Translations under genes and position numbers: made by a program
Assembly (NCBI GenBank): GCA_045636265.1
Contig: JAZTXD010000017.1
Location: forward strand, 1 to 5,009
Origin: Flemingiibacterium sp045636265
Lineage (GTDB): Bacteria > Bacillota > Clostridia > Oscillospirales > CAG-272
Length of the DNA stretch: 5,009 nucleotides
Reading direction: 5' to 3'
In this document: positions 1-5,009 of the stretch, in pieces
Layout: each line of letters starts with the position of its first letter
Position numbering within the stretch: the stretch's first letter is position 1
The notes under the pieces: generated by a model
Told to the model about the DNA's origin: nothing
Seen by the model: the letters and a program-made list of their open reading frames with translations, nothing else
Database searches by the model: none

Positions 1-149
1 CAAGCCTTTCTGTTATAGGAAGGAGCTTCCGAGCAAAAACGAGCTTGAGATTATTTGAGGTGTTCACACACAAACATACAAAAGCCAAATAATAACTTCT
101 CCCTTTTCCTATGCGCTATCTGCAATGAGGGCAGTGTGAACGCGCATAC
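1..149. other. Left flank, no recognisable gene
   Basis: No gene can be supported here. A short open frame on the + strand (2-58, 18 codons before TGA, ending ...KNELEII) could be the last codons of a gene entering from the left, but it matches no family I recognise. A second + frame stays open from position 3 to the TAA near 92, and the - strand also has a short open frame over 1-68, so being open means little here. The stretch 101-116 (CCCTTTT.CTATGCGC) has inverted matches to 319-326 and 336-342 inside the neighbouring repeat element, which suggests that repeat-derived sequence extends to the left. It is AT-richer than the element that follows. Confidence 0.3.
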
Positions 150-216
150 CAGCGCCAATCTTTTTTGAGCGCAGTGGAGCGCCTCCGGCGCAAAGCAAGG
201 AAAGAGGGAGGAGCCG

Positions 217-259
217 GAGGAGGGAGGAAAACCTACGCAGTTGGTTGTCCTCCCTCCTT
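217..259. repeat. Internal hairpin A of the repeat element
   Basis: GGAGGGAGGA (219-228) pairs perfectly with TCCTCCCTCC (248-257), extended outward by A218-T258 and a G-T pair. After one mismatch, AACC (230-233) pairs with GGTT (243-246), leaving a loop TACGCAGTT. The purine-only left arm overlaps an alternative, longer-range pairing of CCTCCGGC (182-189) with GCCGGAGG (213-220). It is the mirror-orientation counterpart of the hairpin at 335-375. Confidence 0.6.
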
Positions 260-334
260 GGATTTACGCATCCCCGAGGCGCTCTCCAGAGCGCCGACAC
301 GGCGAAGCGCATCGCCATGCGCATAGAGGATACG

Positions 335-375
335 CAAAAGGGAAGGGACAACCTACGGTTTTCCCTTCCCTTTTG
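335..375. repeat. Internal hairpin B of the repeat element
   Basis: A 14-bp perfect stem starts with C335-G375 and continues AAAAGGGAAGGGA (336-348) against TCCCTTCCCTTTT (362-374). After one C/T mismatch, AACC (350-353) pairs with GGTT (357-360) around a TAC triloop. Read on the - strand, it shares the GGAAAACC...GGTTGTCC core with hairpin A while the outer stem sequence differs (AAGGG repeats instead of GGAGG). The stem is maintained although the bases differ between the two copies, which hints that pairing matters. It is not followed by a clean T-run in either direction, so it is a poor terminator candidate. Confidence 0.6.
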
Positions 376-462
376 AAATCCCTTTCTTTTCCCTTGACGC
401 CCGGTTCGCGCTCAAAAAAGATTCGCGCTGTGCAGCGGCAATCGAAAGACACCGCTCCCGCG

Positions 463-495
463 TTCCCTTACTGGTATGAAAGGTTTTTGAGGGAA
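463..495 (+). promoter_or_regulatory. Possible antiterminator hairpin in the ptsG leader
   Basis: TTCCCTTA (463-470) can pair with TGAGGGAA (488-495) over 8 bp, including one G-U. The second half is the 5' arm of the terminator at 488-518, so the two structures exclude each other. The intervening sequence begins just after TTACTG, a hexamer I recall from RAT elements bound by BglG/SacY/GlcT-type antiterminators; B. subtilis ptsG is known to be controlled by GlcT in this manner. The rest of the RAT consensus fits poorly, no antiterminator gene is in the window, and a promoter upstream of it is not clear (a TTGACG at 394-399 with a weak AAAGAT at 417-422). This is therefore a candidate only. 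Confidence 0.3.
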
Positions 496-518
496 ATCTT
501 GGATTTCCCTCACTTTTT
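488..518 (+). terminator. Rho-independent terminator upstream of ptsG
   Basis: TGAGGGAAATC (488-498) pairs perfectly with GATTTCCCTCA (502-512) around a TTG loop, followed after one C by TTTTT (514-518). This is a textbook + strand intrinsic terminator lying 79 bp before the ptsG start. It either ends a transcript coming from the left or acts as a conditional attenuator in the ptsG leader; the overlap with the alternative pairing 463-495 makes the second option worth testing. Confidence 0.85.
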
Positions 519-545
519 AATTTGATTTCATGTAATATTTTTCAA

Positions 546-572
546 ATTGCCGTGCATAATAAAAACGGCAAT
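546..572 (+). promoter_or_regulatory. Dyad with possible -10 before ptsG
   Basis: ATTGCCGT (546-553) and ACGGCAAT (565-572) form a perfect 8-bp inverted repeat with an 11-bp AT-rich spacer. The spacer contains CATAAT (555-560), a fair -10 hexamer, but no good -35 stands at the proper distance (TGTAAT at 531-536 is the nearest). If CATAAT is used, transcription would start near 567 and the dyad would overlap the start site, the arrangement of a repressor operator. As RNA it could form only a modest 8-bp stem. The repeat is certain; its operator role is inferred. Confidence 0.4.
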
Positions 573-581
573 CAAAATGGG

Positions 582-588
582 AAAGGAA
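582..588 (+). promoter_or_regulatory. Ribosome binding site of ptsG
   Basis: AAAGGAA sits about 10 nt before ATG 598 and supports this start over the in-frame TTG at 547 and ATG at 577, neither of which has a comparable purine stretch at a good distance. ATG 577 would also place the binding sequence inside the gene. Confidence 0.65.
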
Positions 589-597
589 ATCTCAAAC

Positions 598-2727
598 ATG
601 AAATCAAAAATTTTCGGTGTGCTTCAGAGAGTCGGACGCTCGTTCATGCTCCCGATAGCACTGCTGCCCGTTGCGGGACTGCTTCTCGGAATAGGAAGCT
701 CCTTTACAAACGCAACAACACTTGAAACCTACGGTCTTAACAGCATAATCTACGAGGGCGGTATACTCTACACTATCCTCGACATCATGGCTAAAACGGG
801 AAGCGCCGTTTTTGACAACTTAGCACTTCTGTTTGCGGTAGGTGTAGCCATCGGTATGGCTAAAAAAGAAAAGGAAGTAGCCGCCCTCTCCGGCGTTGTT
901 GCTTACCTTATCATGAACACCGCAATCTCCGCGCTTATTAACGCCAACGGCGGCGTTGAAAACATGGCGGCAAACTCCACAACCACAGCGCTCGGTATCC
1001 CCACGCTTCAAATGGGCGTCTTCGGCGGTATTATCGTCGGTCTTGGCGTGGCGGCACTCCACAACCGCTTCTATAAAATCAAGCTTCCCCAGGTACTCTC
1101 CTTCTTCGGCGGCACTCGCTTTGTGCCGATCATATCGAGTATCGTTTATCTTATCGTCGGTATCATCATGTTCTTCGTGTGGCCTATCGTGCAGGGCTGG
1201 ATTGCAAGACTCGGCGACCTCGTCCTCGCATCCGGTTACGCGGGAACGTGGATTTACGGTATCATCGAGCGTGCGCTCATACCGTTCGGTCTGCACCACG
1301 TCTTCTATATGCCCTTCTGGCAGACAGAGGTCGGCGGCGCTATGATAATCGACGGCAATTTAATCCAGGGTGCACAGAACATCTTCTTCGCAGAGCTTGC
1401 ATCCAAGTCCACGACACAGTTCTCCGTGTCGGCAACAAGATTCATGTCGGGTAAGTTCCCGTTTATGATATTCGGTCTTCCGGCGGCGGCACTTGCGATG
1501 TACCGTACGGCTCGTCCCGAAAAGCGAAAGATCGTCGGCGGTCTGCTACTCTCCGCCGCGCTCACCGCAATGCTTACGGGTATCACAGAACCTATTGAGT
1601 TCACATTCCTCTTTGTTTCGCCCATTCTCTACGTTATCCACTGCATCCTCGCCGGACTTTCCTATATGCTCACCCATATATTTAACGTCGGCGTCGGCAT
1701 GACCTTCTCCGGCGGTATTATCGACCTCACGCTCTTCGGTATACTCCAGGGCAACGAAAAGACAAACTGGATTTGGATAGTCGTAATCGGTCTTGTTTAC
1801 GCAATCGTTTACTATTTCCTCTTCAGCACGATGATAAGAAAGCTTAACCTGAAGACTCCCGGACGTGAGGCAGACGACGAGGAAACCAAGCTTTATACAA
1901 GAAAAGACGTTGAAGAAAGAAAAGCGGCAAAAGCTGACTCTGATCTCACAAGTGCTCTCATCCTGCGCGGCCTTGGCGGTATCACTAACATCACCGACAT
2001 TGACTGCTGTGCCACAAGACTGCGTATCACGGTCAAAGACCCACACATCGTGAGCGAATCCGACTTAAAGAAAAGCGGCGCATCCGGTGTTATTAAAAAA
2101 GGCGAGGGCGTTCAGGTAATATACGGCCCGCAGGTTTCGGTAATAAAATCAAACCTCGAAGACTTTATGGATTCCCCGATGGCATCACGTGCCGACGAGA
2201 TCATCGGTGAGGGCGATGACAAGGCGGTGCACGAGGGCAGTCATGAAATAAGCGCAAAGAGTACAGTTCTCAGTGCCCCCATGTCCGGCAAAATCGTATT
2301 ACTCGAAAACGTACCCGACGAGGTATTCTCAAAGCGTATGCTCGGTGATGGAGCGGCTATCGAACCGAACGAGGGCAAGCTGTATGCACCGTGTGACGGC
2401 GTTATCGAAAACGTCCTTGACACGGGGCACGCGATAAACCTTAAAGGCAATGACGGAAGTGAAATTCTGCTTCACATCGGTATTGACACTGTAAAACTCA
2501 AGGGAAAGTATTTCACCGTGAACGTGAAAAAGGGTCAGAGCGTAAAACGCGGTGATCTGCTCATATCCTTTGATGTAAAGGGGATACGCTCCGAGGGATA
2601 TAAAACCGTGTCGCCCGTTATCGTATGCAATCCCGAAAGCTACAGCGAAATTTCCACCGCGGCAGGCGGAAGTATCCGCGTGGGCAGTGACTTTATACGT
2701 CTTGTCGGGAAGGATGGTCAGATATGA
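598..2727 (+). CDS. ptsG: PTS glucose-family transporter, EIICBA
   Basis: This is a 709-residue membrane permease that imports and phosphorylates a hexose, most likely glucose, giving the 6-phosphate. Domain order is IIC-IIB-IIA. IIC (about 1-415) has roughly ten hydrophobic segments and the signature GITEPIEF (328-335), plus the glucose-type GLHHVFYMPFW (231-241). The PGRE linker (421-424) leads to IIB (about 445-525) with the phosphocysteine Cys471 in C-A-T-R-L-R. After a charged linker, IIA (about 556-709) begins near APMSGKI and carries His611 (TGHAINL) and the phosphorylated His626 in LLHIGID. Length and order match Bacillus PtsG; E. coli instead uses a separate IIA (Crr). The start at 598 gives the family-typical N-terminus with FGVLQRVGRSFMLPIALLPVAG. 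It overlaps ptsH by 4 bp. GlcNAc or maltose specificity (NagE, MalX) is possible but the substrate-site region looks closest to PtsG. All catalytic residues are present. Confidence 0.92.
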   Translation: MKSKIFGVLQRVGRSFMLPIALLPVAGLLLGIGSSFTNATTLETYGLNSIIYEGGILYTILDIMAKTGSAVFDNLALLFAVGVAIGMAKKEKEVAALSGVVAYLIMNTAISALINANGGVENMAANSTTTALGIPTLQMGVFGGIIVGLGVAALHNRFYKIKLPQVLSFFGGTRFVPIISSIVYLIVGIIMFFVWPIVQGWIARLGDLVLASGYAGTWIYGIIERALIPFGLHHVFYMPFWQTEVGGAMIIDGNLIQGAQNIFFAELASKSTTQFSVSATRFMSGKFPFMIFGLPAAALAMYRTARPEKRKIVGGLLLSAALTAMLTGITEPIEFTFLFVSPILYVIHCILAGLSYMLTHIFNVGVGMTFSGGIIDLTLFGILQGNEKTNWIWIVVIGLVYAIVYYFLFSTMIRKLNLKTPGREADDEETKLYTRKDVEERKAAKADSDLTSALILRGLGGITNITDIDCCATRLRITVKDPHIVSESDLKKSGASGVIKKGEGVQVIYGPQVSVIKSNLEDFMDSPMASRADEIIGEGDDKAVHEGSHEISAKSTVLSAPMSGKIVLLENVPDEVFSKRMLGDGAAIEPNEGKLYAPCDGVIENVLDTGHAINLKGNDGSEILLHIGIDTVKLKGKYFTVNVKKGQSVKRGDLLISFDVKGIRSEGYKTVSPVIVCNPESYSEISTAAGGSIRVGSDFIRLVGKDGQI

Positions 2728-2981
2728 AAAGCTTCACTTATAAAATCCGTGATGAGGTGGGCATCCATGCCCGCCCCGCGGGGCTTCTTGTAAACGCCGC
2801 AAAGGCGACGGAAAGCAGGATAACCGTTGAAAAGGACGGCAAAATTGCCGATGCGTGCAAGCTTTTTTCGCTGATGAGTCTTGGCGTGAAGTGCGGCGAC
2901 ACCGTAACAGTGAGCGTGGATGGCGGCGACGAGGACAGTGCACTTTCTGCTATGAAGGAATTTTTTGAAAAGAACTTATAA
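2724..2981 (+). CDS. ptsH: Phosphocarrier protein HPr
   Basis: An 85-residue cytoplasmic carrier that takes phosphate from Enzyme I on His15 and passes it to the IIA domain of sugar permeases. His15 lies in the signature GIHARPAG (13-20), and the conserved MSLG (51-54) follows helix 2. The length is normal. The residue aligned with the regulatory Ser46 of B. subtilis HPr is Lys46 (ACKLFSLMSLG, 44-54), so the classical target of HPr kinase/phosphorylase is absent. From memory, similar Arg/Lys replacements occur in other clostridial HPr proteins. ATG overlaps the ptsG stop as ATGA, with GGGAAGGA (2707-2714) as ribosome site inside ptsG, so the two are translationally coupled; ptsI follows after 12 bp. 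Identification is secure; loss of Ser46-based control is inferred by alignment. Confidence 0.95.
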   Translation: MKSFTYKIRDEVGIHARPAGLLVNAAKATESRITVEKDGKIADACKLFSLMSLGVKCGDTVTVSVDGGDEDSALSAMKEFFEKNL

Positions 2982-2986
2982 AGGAG
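2982..2986 (+). promoter_or_regulatory. Ribosome binding site deciding the ptsI start
   Basis: AGGAG lies one base before ATG 2988, which is too close for initiation, and seven bases before the in-frame ATG 2994, which is ideal. The start at 2994 is therefore preferred, removing two residues from the longest reading. Confidence 0.75.
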
Positions 2987-2993
2987 TATGTCG

Positions 2994-4628
2994 ATGCGAA
3001 GCTTTGTCGGCAAGGGCGTGTACGGCGCTATTGCCATTGGGAAAATATCGGTTTTAAGAAGAAATGCGGCGCAGGTCACAAGACGGCATATCGATGACAT
3101 CCGTGCCGAGGTGACGCGGTATGAAACAGCGCGCGCATCGGCAACAAGCGAGCTTGATGCGCTTTACAAAAAGGCACTTCCGAAGGTTGGCGAAGCAGGC
3201 GCACAAATATTTGAGATTCACCGAATGATGCTTGAGGATGAGGACTACAACGAATCCGTAACCGGCATGATAGAGCGTCAGCGCATCAACTCGGAATACG
3301 CCGTTGCGCTCACCGCAGACAATTTTGAGGCTATGTTTTCCGCCATGGATGACAGCTATATGCAGGCGCGTGCGGCGGATGTACGCGACATTTCAAACAG
3401 GCTCATACGCATACTGTCCGGTATCTCGGACCAAGCTGCGTTTGGCGACGAAAAGCTTATAATATGCGCAGACGACCTTGCTCCGAGCGAAACCGTAACG
3501 CTCGACAAAAACAAAGTGCTCGCCTTTGTAACAGCGCACGGCTCGCCAAACTCGCACACGGCAATTTTAGCGCGCAACATGAATATTCCGGCTGTCATAG
3601 GTGTGGGAGAGGCATTTCTTTCAGCCGTGCGTGACGGTGACAGTGCAATAGTAAACGGCTCCACAGGTGAGGTGATACTGTCCCCGAACGAAACACAGAT
3701 AGCCGAAGCGAAAAAGAAGCGCAAAGCGGATGAAGAAGCAAGACAGCTTCTTGAAGCGCTTCGCGGAAAAGAAAATGTTACACTTGACGGAACACACGTC
3801 AATATCTTTGCAAACATCGGCGGGGTAGATGACATCGGCGCGGTGCTGCTCGGTGACGCTGACGGAATCGGGCTGTTCCGAAGCGAATTTCTGTATCTTG
3901 AACGGCGCGACTATCCGAGTGAGGAGGAGCAGTTCACGGTATACAGACGGGTGCTTGAGAGCATGTCGGGCAAAAAGGTGATAATCCGCACACTCGACAT
4001 CGGTGCTGACAAGCAGGTAGGGTATTTCGCTCTTGACAAGGAAGAAAATCCCGCGCTCGGACTTCGCGCAATACGCATCTGTCTCACACGTCCCGAGGTA
4101 TTCCGAACACAGCTTCGCGCGCTTTATCGCGCATCGGCGTACGGTGAGCTTGGGATAATGTTCCCGATGATAACAAGTGTTCCCGAGGTAGCGGAAATAC
4201 TTGAATTCTGCCGTGAGATACGCGAGGAACTCACGCGCGAAGGCGTGCCGATATCGGCTGATGTTGAGCACGGCATCATGATAGAAACTCCGGCATCTGC
4301 CGTAATCAGCGACAGGTTAGCCCCGCTCGTTGACTTCTTCAGTGTAGGCACAAATGACCTGATACAGTACACCCTTGCCTGCGACAGACAGAATCCGAAG
4401 CTTGACCGTTTTTGCGACACGCATCACGAGGCGGTGCTTCGTCTTATCGGGTACGCGGCGAAGTGTGCGCATGCACACGGCAAATGGATAGGCATCTGCG
4501 GTGAGCTTGCCGCGGATACTTCGCTGACGCGGGAGTTTCTTAAAATGGGAATAGATGAGCTGTCGGTGTCGCCGCCGTATGTGTTGCGTCTGCGCGACAC
4601 GGTGCGGCGCATAGATTTGCGGGAATAG
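2994..4628 (+). CDS. ptsI: PTS Enzyme I (PEP-protein phosphotransferase)
   Basis: This cytoplasmic enzyme autophosphorylates from phosphoenolpyruvate and donates the phosphate to HPr, feeding every PTS permease in the cell. It has 544 residues. The N-terminal part (about 1-220) contains the HPr-binding helical region and the swivelling phosphohistidine domain with His188 in SPNSHTAILAR. A charged Lys/Glu-rich linker (about 235-260) leads to the PEP-binding barrel. Visible active-site residues, which fall at E. coli numbers, are Arg296 (GLFRSEF), Arg332 (RTLDIGADK), Arg358, Glu431 (IETPAS), Asn454-Asp455 (GTNDLIQY), Arg465 and Cys502 (GICGE). It ends about 30 residues earlier than E. coli Enzyme I (575 aa), lacking the extreme C-terminal tail but no known catalytic residue; there is no sign of a frameshift. 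It follows ptsH by 12 bp and is the last gene of the operon. Confidence 0.95.
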   Translation: MRSFVGKGVYGAIAIGKISVLRRNAAQVTRRHIDDIRAEVTRYETARASATSELDALYKKALPKVGEAGAQIFEIHRMMLEDEDYNESVTGMIERQRINSEYAVALTADNFEAMFSAMDDSYMQARAADVRDISNRLIRILSGISDQAAFGDEKLIICADDLAPSETVTLDKNKVLAFVTAHGSPNSHTAILARNMNIPAVIGVGEAFLSAVRDGDSAIVNGSTGEVILSPNETQIAEAKKKRKADEEARQLLEALRGKENVTLDGTHVNIFANIGGVDDIGAVLLGDADGIGLFRSEFLYLERRDYPSEEEQFTVYRRVLESMSGKKVIIRTLDIGADKQVGYFALDKEENPALGLRAIRICLTRPEVFRTQLRALYRASAYGELGIMFPMITSVPEVAEILEFCREIREELTREGVPISADVEHGIMIETPASAVISDRLAPLVDFFSVGTNDLIQYTLACDRQNPKLDRFCDTHHEAVLRLIGYAAKCAHAHGKWIGICGELAADTSLTREFLKMGIDELSVSPPYVLRLRDTVRRIDLRE

Positions 4629-4631
4629 TAT

Positions 4632-4660
4632 CGGCGGGGGATTATCCCCCGCCGGTTTCT
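4632..4660. terminator. Terminator between convergent ptsI and aspS
   Basis: CGGCGGGGG (4632-4640) pairs with CCCCCGCCG (4646-4654) around an ATTAT loop, starting four bases after the ptsI stop. The + strand side continues GTTTCT (4655-4660) and then ATTATTCTTC, a moderately T-rich tail, so it should end the pts operon. On the - strand the tail (ATACTATT) is weaker, but the hairpin is only 7 bases beyond the aspS stop, so it probably serves both genes. Confidence 0.8.
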
Positions 4661-4661
4661 A

Positions 4662-5009
4662 TTATTCTTCTGTTTCTTCCTTTACAACTGCGATAGACAG
4701 CTCGCCGAGAGCCTTCATATCGGGAAGCGCCGGAGCACCCGTCATAAGCTCGGATGCGTTCTGCACCTTCGGGAAAGCGATAACGTCGCGGATATCGTCA
4801 AGACCGAGTGCAAGCATGCACAGTCTGTCGAAACCGAACGCCATACCTGCGTGCGGAGGTACGCCGTACTTGAACGCTTCAAGCAAGAATCCGAACTTCT
4901 CGTTCGCTTCTTCCTTGGTAAGGCCGAGCAGGTCGAACATTTTCGACTGAATCTCAGCATCATGGATACGAACCGAGCCGCCGCCAAGCTCATAGCCGTT
5001 GAGCACGAT
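4662..5009 (-). CDS. aspS: Aspartyl-tRNA synthetase, C-terminal part
   Basis: The last 115 codons and stop of a class II aminoacyl-tRNA synthetase that charges tRNA-Asp with aspartate; the 5' portion lies beyond the right edge. The visible part begins at IVLNGYELGGGSVRIHD (1-17), diagnostic of AspRS, and includes class II motif 3 as GMAFGFDRL (55-63), with Arg62 as the ATP-binding arginine. This is followed by the conserved DVIAFPK (75-81) and TGAP (90-93) near the C-terminus, ending in an acidic tail (EETEE). No start can be given: the GTG at 5006-5004 is an internal valine codon. It converges with ptsI and shares the 33-bp gap and hairpin. Whether it also charges tRNA-Asn (a non-discriminating form) cannot be judged from this fragment. 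The chain shows no damage. Confidence 0.95.
   Translation of the reverse strand: MVLNGYELGGGSVRIHDAEIQSKMFDLLGLTKEEANEKFGFLLEAFKYGVPPHAGMAFGFDRLCMLALGLDDIRDVIAFPKVQNASELMTGAPALPDMKALGELSIAVVKEETEE

Larger units (their letters stand above)
150..430. repeat. MITE-like imperfect long inverted repeat
   Basis: Two 23-bp ends are inverted copies with a single mismatch: 150-172 (CAGCGCC then AATCTTTTTTGAGCGC) and 408-430 (GCGCTCAAAAAAGATT then CGCGCTG). Moving inward, both arms carry a purine-rich run, then a hairpin with the core GGAAAACC...GGTTGTCC, then a TTTACGCATCC / TTTTGCGTATCC motif, all mirrored about a centre near 290-310. The centre holds its own small palindrome (GGCGCTC-TCCA-GAGCGCC, 278-295) and an alternative GCGCAT/ATGCGC pair (307-322). 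No transposase, no credible protein and no clear target-site duplication is visible. The size (281 bp), terminal inverted repeats and lack of coding content fit a miniature non-autonomous element or an interspersed intergenic repeat. A structured non-coding RNA is the main alternative. Mobility is inferred from shape alone. Confidence 0.55.

Noticed and set aside
62..141. GTTCACAC (62-69) and GTGTGAAC (134-141) inverted pair
   Set aside because: Eight bases separated by 64 nt, with no further pairing inward; likely chance.
109..351. 80-codon open frame on the - strand over the repeat element
   Set aside because: Arg/Leu-rich composition without family resemblance; it reads through the inverted repeat and hairpins, and no good ribosome site supports it.
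477..490. TGAAAGGTTTTTGA resembling a CcpA cre site
   Set aside because: The central CG required by the cre consensus is missing and the two halves are not properly symmetric.
241..525. 94-codon open frame on the + strand through the repeat and terminator
   Set aside because: It crosses hairpin B and the terminator stem, begins at a TTG inside hairpin A, and its sequence is low-complexity Arg/Ser/His-rich.
547..597. Upstream TTG start adding 17 residues to ptsG
   Set aside because: The added residues lie in the dyad and ribosome-site region and are atypical of the family; ATG 598 has a properly spaced AAAGGAA.
1..597. CRISPR array or tRNA gene in the non-coding leader
   Set aside because: No regularly spaced direct repeats and no cloverleaf with T-loop and acceptor stem could be found; the repeats are inverted.
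1546..2046. 166-codon antisense open frame within ptsG
   Set aside because: It lies wholly inside the IIC-IIB coding region and shows only the reverse reading of membrane codons.
3621..4271. 216-codon antisense open frame within ptsI
   Set aside because: The opposite strand is a fully intact Enzyme I with all catalytic residues; the antisense product resembles nothing and has no own context.

Overview
The window looks like the chromosome of a Clostridia-type Firmicute, probably a gut anaerobe of the Oscillospiraceae/Ruminococcaceae kind. This is inferred from the B. subtilis-like gene order ptsG-ptsH-ptsI, the single-chain IICBA glucose permease, strong AGGAG-type ribosome sites, rho-independent terminators, and an HPr of the clostridial type without the usual regulatory serine. 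The assignment is by protein character only; no database was consulted.

Layout. Positions 1-597 hold no convincing gene. Within them lies a GC- and purine-rich repeat-like element (about 150-430) with 23-bp inverted ends and two mirror-image internal hairpins sharing a core sequence. It is followed by a strong rho-independent terminator (488-518) whose 5' arm can instead pair with an upstream stretch (463-470), and then by a perfect 8+8 bp dyad (546-572) just before the first gene. Positions 598-4628 are a tight three-gene operon on the + strand: ptsG (glucose-family EIICBA, 709 aa), ptsH (HPr, 85 aa, overlapping ptsG by 4 bp) and ptsI (Enzyme I, 544 aa from the preferred start). A 9-bp GC-rich hairpin in the 33-bp gap separates ptsI from the convergent 3' end of aspS (aspartyl-tRNA synthetase, - strand), which runs off the right edge.

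How the genes work together. The operon encodes an entire phosphorelay: PEP -> EI His188 -> HPr His15 -> IIA His626 -> IIB Cys471 -> incoming sugar, most likely glucose, released as the 6-phosphate. All catalytic residues expected for these families can be seen. The main points of interest are the mobile-element-like repeat, a possible antitermination switch upstream of ptsG, the dyad over a possible promoter, and Lys at position 46 of HPr, which removes the classical HPr kinase target. I did not find a wholly new system; the core is a well-known PTS operon with an unusual leader.
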